DNA of 64,000 nt from Amphritea atlantica (GCA_024397875.1 CP073344.1:1231001-1295000); one strand, 5' to 3'; counted from the stretch's first letter, positions 36,807 to 46,961 are shown. Program-made: numbers and translations. The notes: generated by a model not told the origin, from the sequence alone.

Positions 36807-37520
36807 ATGCAAGAGATGAAAAAAACGATTATTGAGCTGGATAGTGTTGTCTTCGGCTGGACTGAGGGGCAGCCTGTACTGAATATTCCAGAGCTGAGCG
36901 TTGCCTCCGGAGAACGGGTCTTTCTGAAAGGCCCATCGGGCAGTGGTAAAAGTACGCTGCTTAATCTGATCGCTGGAATACATACGCCCCGGCAGGGTAG
37001 TGTCAGGGTGTTGGGAGAGGCTGTGCATCATCAGGGTAGTGCCTGGCGGGATAATTTCAGGGCCGATCATATTGGATTAATATTCCAGCAGTTTAATCTG
37101 CTTCCCTACCTTTCTGTGCTGGATAATGTGATGTTGCCTTGCCTCTTTTCAAAGCGACGTAAAGCGCGGGCGACTGAACGGTACGGATCACTCGAGGAGG
37201 CCGCGACACAGCTGCTTAAACATCTGGGAATGGTCAGCGACGCGTTGCATGGCCGTGGGGTGACAAGGCTTAGTATCGGTCAGCAACAGCGGGTAGCTGC
37301 AGCCAGAGCGTTGATTGGTAGCCCTGAGCTGATCATCGCAGATGAGCCAACATCCGCACTGGACAGTGATAGCCGGAACGGTTTTCTTGACCTGCTGATC
37401 GGAGAGTGTGACTTGTCTGGCAGCACGCTGGTTTTTGTCAGCCATGACAGTTCACTGGAAGCGCACTTTAGTCAGATCATCTCATTGCGTGATATTAATC
37501 ATGCAGAGGAGCTCGTGTGA
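36807..37520 (+). CDS. ABC transporter ATPase (LolD/MacB-like) of the zinc operon
   Basis: 237 residues. Walker A GPSGSGKST (42-50), Q-loop FQQFNLLPYLSV, signature LSIGQQQRV (a variant of LSGGQ) and Walker B LIIADEPTSALD are all visible. It is 11 bp after the zrgA-like gene and overlaps the permease gene by 4 bp. It belongs to the LolD/MacB class that powers mechanotransmission rather than ordinary solute import, so its part in zinc uptake is indirect or unusual. Confidence 0.9.
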   Translation: MQEMKKTIIELDSVVFGWTEGQPVLNIPELSVASGERVFLKGPSGSGKSTLLNLIAGIHTPRQGSVRVLGEAVHHQGSAWRDNFRADHIGLIFQQFNLLPYLSVLDNVMLPCLFSKRRKARATERYGSLEEAATQLLKHLGMVSDALHGRGVTRLSIGQQQRVAAARALIGSPELIIADEPTSALDSDSRNGFLDLLIGECDLSGSTLVFVSHDSSLEAHFSQIISLRDINHAEELV

Positions 37521-38776
37521 AGGTCGTTTTGATGCTGGCATTGCGAAGCCTCTATAACCGGCGTCTGACTGCGATTATGACGATGATCTCGATCGCTGTG
37601 AGCGTCGCGCTGTTGCTTGGCGTAGAAAAAATAAGAACGGAAGCGAAGCATAGCTTTAGTTCTACCATCTCTGGTACGGACCTGATTATCGGGGCCCGTT
37701 CCGGGTCTGTGCAGTTGTTGTTGTACTCGGTATTCCGGATAGGCAATGCAACCAACAATATCAGTTGGGAGAGTTATCAGCAGATCGCATCCCAGCAAGC
37801 TGTGGAGTGGACGATTCCCATCTCTCTGGGAGACTCGCATCGGGGCTACCGGGTGCTGGGTACTATGACAGATTATTTTAATCATTACCGTTATGGGCGC
37901 AACCACGCCTTAGCCTTTCGCAAGGGGCTTCCGTTTGCCGCTCTGCATGATGTGGTGCTGGGGTTTGAGGTAGCGAAGACGCTGGGTTATCAGTTAGGTG
38001 AGAAAGTGGTTATCAGCCATGGCACTGGCAGCACCAGCTTTAGCAAACATGGAGATCAGCCCTTTACCGTCGTTGGTATTCTGGAGCCAACCGGAACGCC
38101 GCTTGACCGCACGCTGCATGTCAGTCTTGAAGCAATAGAGGCGATTCATATTGATTGGCGATCCGGTAGCTATATACCGGGGTCCGGTGGGAAGGCTCCG
38201 CTGTCGGAGCGTAATCTGGAACCAAAACAGATCACTGCGATGCTGGTGGGGCTGAAGTCAAAGATGTCAGCTTTTCAGTTACAAAGGTCAGTGAATAACT
38301 ATCGCCAGGAAGCGTTACAGGCAATTCTGCCCGGAGTGGCACTACAGGAGCTCTGGGGGATGCTGGGCATCGTTGAAAGTACGCTGCTGATTATATCGGC
38401 TTTTGTGGTGGCAACCGGTCTGTTTGGTATGTTGACGGTGTTGCTGACCAGCTTAAATGAACGTCGTCGGGAGATGGCGATTTTACGGTCGATTGGTGTC
38501 AGGCCCTGGCAGATCTGTTTATTATTAGTGCTGGAAACCGGTGGTTTGACGCTGGCTGGTATGCTTCTGGCGATGAGTTTTCTCTATGGTGGCCTGGCTA
38601 TCTTTATGCCATTAATTGAAAGCCATTTCGGTCTCTTCATCGAGTTAAGTTTGCCGGGAGTATATGAGCTTAAACTGCTGTCGCTGGTGTTTTTTACGGG
38701 TCTTCTGTGTGGCGTACTGCCAGGCTATGCTGCTTATCGTTACAGCCTTGCAGATGGTATGACAGTTCGTTTGTAA
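37517..38776 (+). CDS. FtsX/MacB-type ABC permease of the zinc operon
   Basis: 419 residues: one N-terminal membrane helix (about 14-36), a large periplasmic domain (about 40-285) and three C-terminal helices, the MacB/LolC layout. A conserved loop LNERRREMAILRSIGVRPWQI joins the last helices, as in FtsX-family proteins. It overlaps the ATPase gene by 4 bp (ATGA). It probably works with the ATPase and the ZrgA-like protein in the periplasm. Confidence 0.9.
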   Translation: MKVVLMLALRSLYNRRLTAIMTMISIAVSVALLLGVEKIRTEAKHSFSSTISGTDLIIGARSGSVQLLLYSVFRIGNATNNISWESYQQIASQQAVEWTIPISLGDSHRGYRVLGTMTDYFNHYRYGRNHALAFRKGLPFAALHDVVLGFEVAKTLGYQLGEKVVISHGTGSTSFSKHGDQPFTVVGILEPTGTPLDRTLHVSLEAIEAIHIDWRSGSYIPGSGGKAPLSERNLEPKQITAMLVGLKSKMSAFQLQRSVNNYRQEALQAILPGVALQELWGMLGIVESTLLIISAFVVATGLFGMLTVLLTSLNERRREMAILRSIGVRPWQICLLLVLETGGLTLAGMLLAMSFLYGGLAIFMPLIESHFGLFIELSLPGVYELKLLSLVFFTGLLCGVLPGYAAYRYSLADGMTVRL

Positions 38777-38795
38777 CAAAGTGAAAAGAGAAACA

Positions 38796-39332
38796 ATGAT
38801 ACATAAAATAGTAATTCTGCTGACTGCTCTGCTGCTTATTAGTGCTACCGCTGTACGAGGGGAGACGGTGAATGGTGAGCGGGTTGAGAAGATCGACTGG
38901 GATAGCTTAATGCCCGCGGATTACTCGCCTATGGCGGCCTTCGATACCAGTCAGTTCTCCTCACTGGATGACTATGATCCAATGGCTGAGATAAAGCTTA
39001 AAGCGATGATGGAAGCGTTGAGTTCTGCGCCGGTAGTAAAAGATATGGATGGTAAAATGATCCGCATTCCAGGGTTTGTTGTGCCGCTGGTAGAGGAAGG
39101 GCTGAATGTAACTGAGTTCTTTCTGGTTCCCTATTTTGGGGCCTGTATTCATGTCCCGCCGCCGCCTTCCAATCAGATTATTCATGTAACCTTTGAGCCG
39201 GGGGTTAATGTAGAAAACCTTTATGATGCTATCTGGGTTGTTGGCACGTTGAGTGTTAAAACAACCATCCATGAGCTTGGTTCATCCGGGTATACGCTCG
39301 ATGCCTTCAGAATAGAGGCTTATGGAGAGTGA
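38796..39332 (+). CDS. DUF3299 periplasmic protein of the zinc operon
   Basis: 178 residues from ATG 38796; an in-frame GTG lies 15 bp upstream. A signal peptide ends near AVRG. The block VPYFGACIHVPPPPSNQIIH is the DUF3299 signature with a conserved cysteine and histidine, likely metal ligands. It is the last gene of the four-gene cluster 20 bp after the permease. A metallochaperone role is only inferred. Confidence 0.87.
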   Translation: MIHKIVILLTALLLISATAVRGETVNGERVEKIDWDSLMPADYSPMAAFDTSQFSSLDDYDPMAEIKLKAMMEALSSAPVVKDMDGKMIRIPGFVVPLVEEGLNVTEFFLVPYFGACIHVPPPPSNQIIHVTFEPGVNVENLYDAIWVVGTLSVKTTIHELGSSGYTLDAFRIEAYGE

Positions 39333-39462
39333 GTTGTTGAGTCCTGAAGTAACGCGTCATATTGAGCATGGAACTTTTTCTCTGCTTCAGTCATAATACC
39401 TGACTAATACAGTTGGTTATTGTTTTTATGCGTAGTAAAGCTACAGGCTAAGGTGTTATTTC

Positions 39463-40275
39463 ATGCAAAATATTAAAAATATTGTTGCTGTTGCGTCCGG
39501 TAAAGGGGGCGTGGGGAAGTCTACAACAACGGTAAATCTGGCTTTGGCGATGGCGGCAGAAGGGTATCGTGTGGGTATTCTGGATGCGGATATCTATGGC
39601 CCGAGTATGGGGACGATGCTGGGCGTTGCTCCGACAACCCGTCCTGAACCGGTCGGTGAAAACGCGATGAAGCCGGTTAAGGCGCACGGTCTGGAGGTGA
39701 TGTCGATCGCCTTTCTGATTGATGACTCGCAGCCGATGGTATGGCGCGGACCGATGGCCAGTGGCGCTTTGCAGCAGTTGCTGACTCAGACCGAATGGAG
39801 TGATCTGGATTTCCTGTTTGTTGATATGCCGCCGGGTACCGGGGATATTCAGCTGACTATCTCCCAGAAGGTGCCGGTCAGTGGCGCTGTGATTGTCACC
39901 ACACCGCAGGATATCGCTCTGCTGGATGCCCGTAAGGGGATCGAGATGTTTCGTAAGGTGGACATTCCGGTGTTGGGAATTGTTGAAAATATGAGTGTGC
40001 ATATCTGCAGTCAATGCGGTCATGCTGAAGAGATCTTCGGCAGCGGTGGCGGTGCAGACCTGTCCCGTGCATACGACGCGCCGTTGTTGGGTCAGTTGCC
40101 GCTTAAAATGGCTATTCGGGAAGCGGTAGATGGCGGTAAGCCAACGCTGGTTGCAGATCCTGAAGGTCCGGAGTCTCAGGTCTACCGTTCGACTGCCCGT
40201 CAGGTTGTCGATGCATTAAAAACTCGTAGTGGCGCGCAGCAGGCGATGCCGAATATCTCGGTTAACCGGGACTAA
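39463..40275 (+). CDS. apbC: Fe-S cluster carrier ATPase Mrp/ApbC
   Basis: 270 residues. The deviant Walker A GKGGVGKST is near the N-terminus. The metal-binding CxxC (CSQC in HICSQCGHAEEIFGSGGG) and the WRGPM and DMPPGTGD blocks are typical. The N-terminal MIP18-like domain found in E. coli Mrp is absent, giving the short form. It binds and transfers Fe-S clusters in the cytoplasm. dcd follows after a terminator, a gene order also seen in Pseudomonas. Confidence 0.94.
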   Translation: MQNIKNIVAVASGKGGVGKSTTTVNLALAMAAEGYRVGILDADIYGPSMGTMLGVAPTTRPEPVGENAMKPVKAHGLEVMSIAFLIDDSQPMVWRGPMASGALQQLLTQTEWSDLDFLFVDMPPGTGDIQLTISQKVPVSGAVIVTTPQDIALLDARKGIEMFRKVDIPVLGIVENMSVHICSQCGHAEEIFGSGGGADLSRAYDAPLLGQLPLKMAIREAVDGGKPTLVADPEGPESQVYRSTARQVVDALKTRSGAQQAMPNISVNRD

Positions 40276-40315
40276 TCAGTTGTAACTCTGCAACCCGGTT
40301 GCCGATAGCAGAAGA

Positions 40316-40349
40316 CCGCATTTTTTTTCTGAAAATGCGGTTTTTTTTT
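40316..40349 (+). terminator. Strong intrinsic terminator after apbC
   Basis: CCGCATTTT (40316-40324) pairs with AAAATGCGG (40332-40340), followed by nine T residues. Confidence 0.92.
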
Positions 40350-40406
40350 AGCAAAAACGATATTATGTGCGGCCGCACAAAATAACAGAGAACTGGAACT
40401 GAAAAG

Positions 40407-40973
40407 ATGGGTATCAAATCAGACACCTGGATTCGCCGCACTTCAATTGAACAGGGCATGATCGAACCGTTTGAACCGGGTCAGGTACGTCGTCGTGGTG
40501 ACGAGCGACTGATCTCCTATGGTACATCCAGCTACGGTTATGATGTTCGTTGTGCCGATGAATTTAAAATTTTCACCAACATCAACTCTTCTGTCGTTGA
40601 CCCGAAAAATTTCGATGACGGTAGTTTCGTCGATGTGAAGTCTGATGTTTGTATTATTCCGCCCAACTCTTTTGCTCTGGCGCGTACCGTTGAGTATTTT
40701 CGCATTCCCCGTGATGTGCTGACTATCTGCCTCGGCAAGAGCACTTATGCCCGTTGCGGTATTATCGTTAATGTGACACCGCTCGAGCCCGAGTGGGAAG
40801 GTCATGTGACGCTGGAGTTTTCAAACACGACGCCACTGCCGGCGAAGATTTACGCCAATGAGGGGGTTGCTCAGATGTTGTTCCTGGGGGCCGATGAGGT
40901 GTGTGAAACGTCCTACAAAGACCGTGATGGCAAATATCAGGGGCAAACAGGAGTGGTTGTTCCCCGTACATGA
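40407..40973 (+). CDS. dcd: dCTP deaminase
   Basis: 188 residues, the exact family size. Conserved blocks: [34 protein letters not shown], and the catalytic region [27 protein letters not shown] (quoted here in parts: [11 protein letters not shown], then TPLEPEWEG). It converts dCTP to dUTP for dTMP synthesis. The next gene overlaps its stop by 4 bp. Confidence 0.96.
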   Translation: MGIKSDTWIRRTSIEQGMIEPFEPGQVRRRGDERLISYGTSSYGYDVRCADEFKIFTNINSSVVDPKNFDDGSFVDVKSDVCIIPPNSFALARTVEYFRIPRDVLTICLGKSTYARCGIIVNVTPLEPEWEGHVTLEFSNTTPLPAKIYANEGVAQMLFLGADEVCETSYKDRDGKYQGQTGVVVPRT

Positions 40974-41611
40974 TTGAGCCGAGCGATAAAATCCAGAGTT
41001 TCTGGCAGCAGGTAGAGCAGACCATAGACCGGCTGCTTACCAGTGAGTCTGAAAATCAGTTTGATAACGAATCACTGTTACTGGAATACAGCAACAGTCT
41101 GAGAAGTATCGATGCTAACCTGACCTTTCATTTCGAGCGTGAAGAGGGTGAGGGTGATGTTGAGATGATCTTTGGTTGTGATGGTTATCCGGAATCAATT
41201 ACCGCGGTGTTAACCCTTGTGGGAGCAGCCCCGGATATTGGCGGGGTCAGTTTTGTGGCGTTTAATAATCGCTATGACCCGGTTCCTGCCACAGTTAATT
41301 TCGGTGATGAGCAGTTCCAGCTGGATGAGTTCTGGTTTGGTTACCGCATGGAGTCCGGGCGGTATCACCTGGATATCTACATGCAGGATCTGCCTGCATC
41401 GCTGGATATGGAGCCGCGTATTGAAGCGGTGATGATCTATCTGGATGCTTTAATTGGTGAATACGACCTTATGACCCGGGTTTCAACCCTGGACTGGTAT
41501 GATCTGCCACCGGATCCGGTAGATTATGCGTTGCAGCCGTTGTCTGAACTACGTAACTGTTTTGATCAGCAGCGCAATCAGATTAGTCCGATCGGGCTGA
41601 CCTATCATTGA
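40970..41611 (+). CDS. Hypothetical protein coupled to dcd
   Basis: 213 residues, start ATG overlapping the dcd stop (ATGA). It is acidic and soluble, with no signal peptide or membrane segment. It has alternating strands in the middle ([33 protein letters not shown]) and conserved-looking tryptophans. No family was recognised. The overlap suggests coexpression with dcd, but no function follows. Confidence 0.78.
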   Translation: MIEPSDKIQSFWQQVEQTIDRLLTSESENQFDNESLLLEYSNSLRSIDANLTFHFEREEGEGDVEMIFGCDGYPESITAVLTLVGAAPDIGGVSFVAFNNRYDPVPATVNFGDEQFQLDEFWFGYRMESGRYHLDIYMQDLPASLDMEPRIEAVMIYLDALIGEYDLMTRVSTLDWYDLPPDPVDYALQPLSELRNCFDQQRNQISPIGLTYH

Positions 41612-41913
41612 TACAGCGTTATCAGTTCAATAGCATTAGTTGTCCGATAGTATGTAGATGCTTCCCTCTTCGTCTTCTTCGTCAGTAAATGCGCACCCGG
41701 GTATCTGACTAAACATGATCCATCCCCTTGTTGTCTTGATTCGCAGAGGTATGAAATCTGGCCCTTTTACTGAAGATTTCTGCCTCTGAATACTGCTTCG
41801 GCTGAGACTGTATAAACATTAGTATAGAGTATAGATTGGCCGGTATTGGGGAAGATCGGCTAAAGTTAGTGATATAGGTAAATCTGTAGTTAACTGCAGT
41901 GCGGAGATAAAAA
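41612..41913. other. Intergenic region, possible minus-strand small ORF
   Basis: 302 bp. On the minus strand 41716-41636 encodes a 26-residue peptide (MFSQIPGCAFTDEEDEEGSI and six more residues) with AAGGGGAT seven bases before its ATG. Composition is plausible, but nothing else supports it. The plus-strand promoter of the next gene probably lies around 41800-41880. Confidence 0.3.
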
Positions 41914-42714
41914 ATGAGTCAGTTATTAACCCGATTGATTGAGCGGGTCAGGGCGGATTACCTGGTTCTTATGGAGCAGGATGATGGTCGTTACCCCTAC
42001 ACCACCGCCGAGACGATCTGTAATGAGCGTCTCTATCTGAGTGCTGATGAGCTGGCTCCGATCATTGCTGAAGATCCGACGTTACTGGCCGCTCGCGGGG
42101 GTAATCTTATTTCCAGCGAGAGCGAGCGCGATAATCCGAGCGTGGGGATGATTATCTGTGCCAATATCGCTGCGGCGATGATGGAGGGGCTGGTTGATGT
42201 TGCTCTGGAGTATGGCTGGCTGACCGTGGATGGTGAAGGGCGGCTGATGCTCGATGCAGAGGAGTTGAAGCTGCCTGAGCCGCTGGCGGCTAACGTAGAC
42301 TACAGTCTCTCTGAGACTGCCCGTGAGAACCTGGTGTTGCCGGGTGAGAGTCTGCTGACCCGGGTGATGAATAATGCTGAGTCAGCCTTTGCTGAGCGAC
42401 TCAGCGACGAACCTCAGAATGCCTACTCACTGGCGCTGCAGATTGCATCCGAGCATTCATTATTTGCCCCTGATGATATCGCTCCGCTGGTGGAGGAAAA
42501 TCCGTTGCTATTGGGCTTGCGGGGCGATGGCATGGTGGATGAGGAGATGTTTGAGGGGGATCCGCCGGCGGGTATGATTGTCAGTGCTCATCTGACTCAG
42601 ATGGTGGTTTCCCAGTTATTAGAGCTGGCTGTCGAGCGCGGCGTGCTGGGGAGTGATAGCAGTGGTCATCCGTTACTTCCGGGTGATGACAGCGCGGGTC
42701 CGCTTATCCACTAA
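41914..42714 (+). CDS. Internally duplicated hypothetical protein
   Basis: 266 residues, soluble and strongly acidic. It consists of two related halves. Residues 31-108 (TAETICNERLYLSADELAPI, IAEDPTLLAARGG, GMIICANIAAAMMEGLVDVA) match 171-248 (YSLALQIASEHSLFAPDDIA, VEENPLLLGLRGD, GMIVSAHLTQMVVSQLLELA). No known family was recognised. The start follows GCGGAGATAAAAA. A terminator follows, and the convergent ectR gene ends just beyond. Confidence 0.8.
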   Translation: MSQLLTRLIERVRADYLVLMEQDDGRYPYTTAETICNERLYLSADELAPIIAEDPTLLAARGGNLISSESERDNPSVGMIICANIAAAMMEGLVDVALEYGWLTVDGEGRLMLDAEELKLPEPLAANVDYSLSETARENLVLPGESLLTRVMNNAESAFAERLSDEPQNAYSLALQIASEHSLFAPDDIAPLVEENPLLLGLRGDGMVDEEMFEGDPPAGMIVSAHLTQMVVSQLLELAVERGVLGSDSSGHPLLPGDDSAGPLIH

Positions 42715-42723
42715 TGGTTTGCT

Positions 42724-42748
42724 GGCCGGTATTCTATATCGGCCTTTT
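42724..42748 (+). terminator. Terminator after the duplicated protein gene
   Basis: GGCCGGTAT (42724-42732) pairs with ATATCGGCC (42736-42744) with one G-U pair and a TCT loop, then TTTT. Confidence 0.8.
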
Positions 42749-42756
42749 CCCCGCGG

Positions 42757-43251
42757 TCAGCTTTTTGAAAATTCCTGCTGGGATCGATCCAGCTCGCCGA
42801 TATCTAATAGTGGGGCTGCGTCCAGGTGCTGTGCGTTAAGCATAAATGCAATTCGCTCCAGGCTGGAAACGATCATTGATTGCTCCCAGTTCTGCATATC
42901 TTCGAAATTTCTGACAAAAATATCCTGCTGTGTTGTCGGAGCGCCTTTCATTAGCTCCGTGCCTTTTTCGGTCAGACTGACCCAGACTTTTCGTTTGTCC
43001 TCTTTGCCTCTCTCGCGGGCGATCAGTTCCTTTTTTTCCAGGCGGTCGAGAATGCTGGTGACGGTTGCCTGAGTCAGTACCATCTCTTTAGCGAGTTCAC
43101 CGGTGGTTAGCTGAGTGCTTTCCCGCAGTGTTTGCATCAACATCAATTGTGGCGGGGTAACTCCCGTACTACGGCTGATATCCTTCTCCTGCATATCGGT
43201 AGAACGAATAATCTGACGCAGAAGTACCAATGCTTTCTGGCTGTTTTCCAT
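42757..43251 (-). CDS. ectR: MarR-family ectoine operon regulator EctR
   Basis: 164 residues. The winged-helix core is visible: TTGELAKEMVLTQATVTSILDRLEKK then ERGKEDKRKVWVSLTEKG (the wing). It is divergent from ectA. EctR proteins described in halotolerant bacteria repress ectABC and their own gene at low salinity. The length and position match that group. Confidence 0.9.
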   Translation of the reverse strand: MENSQKALVLLRQIIRSTDMQEKDISRSTGVTPPQLMLMQTLRESTQLTTGELAKEMVLTQATVTSILDRLEKKELIARERGKEDKRKVWVSLTEKGTELMKGAPTTQQDIFVRNFEDMQNWEQSMIVSSLERIAFMLNAQHLDAAPLLDIGELDRSQQEFSKS

Positions 43252-43476
43252 GACCTGTCCCGGCTGTATTTTGATTGGCTATTCTACGGATATTTCAGAT
43301 TTTTTCTATGAAACTCTGTTTTTATAATCATGATAATTTGTATCTCAAAGTATATTTTGCTGACTTATCTTGTAAATAACCGTTTATATAGGTTGTTTAA
43401 CGCTGGTTAGTATGTTTTATAATATAAAAGTAATTAGTAAAGCTAAATAAATGCAATTCTAAATATTAGAGGAACG
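43252..43476. promoter_or_regulatory. ectR-ectA divergent promoter region with near-perfect palindrome
   Basis: 225 bp, very AT-rich. ATAATCATGATAAT at 43324-43337 is a 14-bp palindrome with one mismatched pair and could bind EctR. A TATAAT (43418-43423) lies 54 bp before ectA; the best upstream hexamer (TTGTTT 43393-43398) is 19 bp away, a long spacing. ectA has the ribosome site AGAGGAA. Confidence 0.5.
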
Positions 43477-43971
43477 ATGGATATCTCAAGCGTAACTTTA
43501 CGCAACCCCACAGCTGCTGATGGTTATGCAGTGAATCAACTGATCAACAACATCCCGGAACTCGACAGTAACTCCTGTTATTGCAATCTGCTGCAATGCA
43601 GCCACTTTTCAGATACCTCGATACTCGCTGAATATCAGGGGCAGGTGGTTGGCTTTATCAGTGGCTATCATAAGCCGCAGGCACCTGACACGCTGTTTGT
43701 CTGGCAGGTAGCAGTTTCCCCGAACGCCCGTGGATGTGGACTTGCAACACAGATGCTGTTGCAGCTACTGGCAGCAGAAGCGAACCGTTCGGTGTCTCAT
43801 GTTGAGACAACAATTACCGAAGATAACGCCCCTTCATGGGCCTTGTTTACGCGTCTGGCAAGCCAGTGTAATGCGCTCCTTGAGCGAGCTTTGATATTTG
43901 ATCGTAGCACTCATTTTAATGATCAGCACGACTCCGAGCTTCTGGTCCGTATCGGTCCGCTCCATCACTAA
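43477..43971 (+). CDS. ectA: Diaminobutyrate acetyltransferase
   Basis: 164 residues of the GNAT fold. The substrate block LDSNSCYCNLLQCSHFSDTS is typical of EctA, and the acetyl-CoA site is VAVSPNARGCGLATQMLLQL. It acetylates L-2,4-diaminobutyrate at N-gamma, the second step of ectoine synthesis. It is first in the ectoine operon, with ectB 52 bp downstream. Confidence 0.97.
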   Translation: MDISSVTLRNPTAADGYAVNQLINNIPELDSNSCYCNLLQCSHFSDTSILAEYQGQVVGFISGYHKPQAPDTLFVWQVAVSPNARGCGLATQMLLQLLAAEANRSVSHVETTITEDNAPSWALFTRLASQCNALLERALIFDRSTHFNDQHDSELLVRIGPLHH

Positions 43972-43981
43972 TATTTCGTAG

Positions 43982-45331
<1,350 letters not shown>

Positions 45332-45333
45332 GC

Positions 45334-45576
45334 GTGGCAGAGGAAGACCTGATTCATATCTGGAGAGGGGAGCGGCTACTGCTCCCTGACAGGCCTCTGG
45401 GGTGTCATTACAGGCTTCGTTGCCTCAGTGGATCAGGGCTGATTCGGGTGATGTCCCGTTCACGGCCATACCGCTTGAAGTCGGCGCAAAGCATCCTGAT
45501 TCCGGCAGATGAGGTTGTCACAGTCTCCGGTAGTGAGGATATGGTCATCACCCTGAAGCCTGAAAATAAAAACTGA
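45334..45576 (+). CDS. 80-residue cupin-like (DUF2917-like) protein inside the ectoine operon
   Basis: GTG start two bases after the ectB stop; the stop lies 17 bp before ectC. The product is beta-rich (LIHIWRGERLLLPDRPLG, SGLIRVMSRSRPYRLKSAQS, ILIPADEVVTVSGSEDMVIT). The pattern resembles DUF2917-type small cupins, but that match is tentative. No membrane or signal segment. Its place is unusual because ectB and ectC are normally adjacent. The tight spacing on both sides argues for a translated gene. Confidence 0.68.
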   Translation: MAEEDLIHIWRGERLLLPDRPLGCHYRLRCLSGSGLIRVMSRSRPYRLKSAQSILIPADEVVTVSGSEDMVITLKPENKN

Positions 45577-45593
45577 ATATTTAAGGAAACAAA

Positions 45594-45998
45594 ATGATTG
45601 TACGTGATTTAGCAACAGCCGAGCAGAGTAATCGTCGGATTGTATCTCCCGACGGTAACTGGGAAAGCACCCGGATGCTGCTGAAAGATGACAATATGGG
45701 ATTCTCTTTTCACATTACCACTATCTATAAATACGCTGATTTTGGTATGCATTACCAGAACCACCTGGAGTCGGTGTACTGCATATCGGGTGAAGGCGAG
45801 GTTGAAACGGTGAATGATGGTAAGAAATATCCGATTAAGCCCGGCACTCTGTATATTCTTGATAAAAACGATAAGCATATCTTACGCGCATTTGAAGAGA
45901 TGCAGATGGCGTGTGTCTTTAATCCACCGCTGAATGGCAAAGAGGTGCATAACGCGGAAGGGGCTTATGAGTTAAATGCAGAAACTGTGACGGTCTGA
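45594..45998 (+). CDS. ectC: L-ectoine synthase
   Basis: 134 residues, single cupin domain. [20 protein letters not shown], then [20 protein letters not shown] and the conserved [15 protein letters not shown]. It closes N-gamma-acetyldiaminobutyrate to ectoine. The ribosome site is AAGGAAAC. ectD follows closely. Confidence 0.97.
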   Translation: MIVRDLATAEQSNRRIVSPDGNWESTRMLLKDDNMGFSFHITTIYKYADFGMHYQNHLESVYCISGEGEVETVNDGKKYPIKPGTLYILDKNDKHILRAFEEMQMACVFNPPLNGKEVHNAEGAYELNAETVTV

Positions 45999-46021
45999 TT
46001 ATGAATGTGGGAGGAATGTTT

Positions 46022-46930
46022 ATGACGGGTGAGCAAGAGAGCGAAGACTTATATCCTTCGCGACAGGGTGTTCATCAGTTTTCAGCACGGCAGGACCCAA
46101 CGGTTTATGCCCCCCGGGGAAGCGTCGCGCCGGTCTCTGAACAGCAGATAAACGATTATGCTGAGCAGGGCTTTATGGTGCTGGAGGATCTTTTTTCCGC
46201 CGTTGAAGTAAAGATGTTTCAGCAGGAGCTGGAACGGTTACGTAACGATGCTGCAGTAAAACAGTCGGGCGAAACCATTACTGAGCCAGAAAGCGGTGAA
46301 GTGCGCTCCATCTTTCGGGTGCATGAAAACAGCCCGCTGTTCAGGAAGCTCGCTGCGGATCCACGTCTGGCAGAGCTGGCACGGTATATTCTCAATGATA
46401 ATGTGTATATCCATCAGTCGCGCCTGAACTATAAACCAGGCTTCCGGGGGAAGGAATTTTACTGGCACTCTGACTTTGAGACCTGGCATACCGAGGATGG
46501 AATGCCCCGGATGCGGGCACTGAGTATGTCGATTACATTGACGGAGAACTTTGATTATAACGGTCCGTTGATGCTGGTCCCCGGATCGCATCAACAATAC
46601 GCGGCCTGCGCCGGAGAGACCCCTGAAAATCACTTTCAAGCCTCGCTGAAAAAACAGGAATATGGTGTACCTTCTGATGATCAGTTAAAACAGATGGTTG
46701 ATTCCGGTGGTATTGTCAGCGCTAAGTGCAAACCCGGGAGCGTGATCGTCTTTGATTGTAATGTGATGCATGGTTCGAACGGGAATATCACACCGGAGCC
46801 GCGTTCCAATGTGTTCTTTGTCTATAACGCACTGAGCAACCGGGTTGTTGCACCTTTTTGTGATCAGCCTCCCCGTCCGGAATATATCTGTAGCCGGGAA
46901 AATATTATGGCGCTTCCGGTTGCCGACTGA
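46022..46930 (+). CDS. ectD: Ectoine hydroxylase
   Basis: 302 residues from ATG 46022, which has GGGAGG 7 bases upstream; ATG 46001 and 46016 are in frame but less well placed. It is a 2-oxoglutarate/Fe(II) dioxygenase. The iron ligands are H and D in FYWHSDFETWH and the distal H in NVMHGSNGN; the ectoine-binding block LNYKPGFRGKEFYWHSDFE is typical (positions about 142-160). It makes 5-hydroxyectoine and needs oxygen. A terminator follows. Confidence 0.95.
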   Translation: MTGEQESEDLYPSRQGVHQFSARQDPTVYAPRGSVAPVSEQQINDYAEQGFMVLEDLFSAVEVKMFQQELERLRNDAAVKQSGETITEPESGEVRSIFRVHENSPLFRKLAADPRLAELARYILNDNVYIHQSRLNYKPGFRGKEFYWHSDFETWHTEDGMPRMRALSMSITLTENFDYNGPLMLVPGSHQQYAACAGETPENHFQASLKKQEYGVPSDDQLKQMVDSGGIVSAKCKPGSVIVFDCNVMHGSNGNITPEPRSNVFFVYNALSNRVVAPFCDQPPRPEYICSRENIMALPVAD

Positions 46931-46935
46931 ACTGT

Positions 46936-46961
46936 GAACCGCCTTGTGCGGTTCCTTTTTT
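46936..46961 (+). terminator. Terminator/attenuator between ectD and the aspartokinase gene
   Basis: GAACCGC (46936-46942) pairs with GCGGTTC (46948-46954), loop CTTGT, then CTTTTTT. It would end most ectABCD transcripts and lower ask_ect expression unless there is read-through or a second promoter. Confidence 0.82.
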
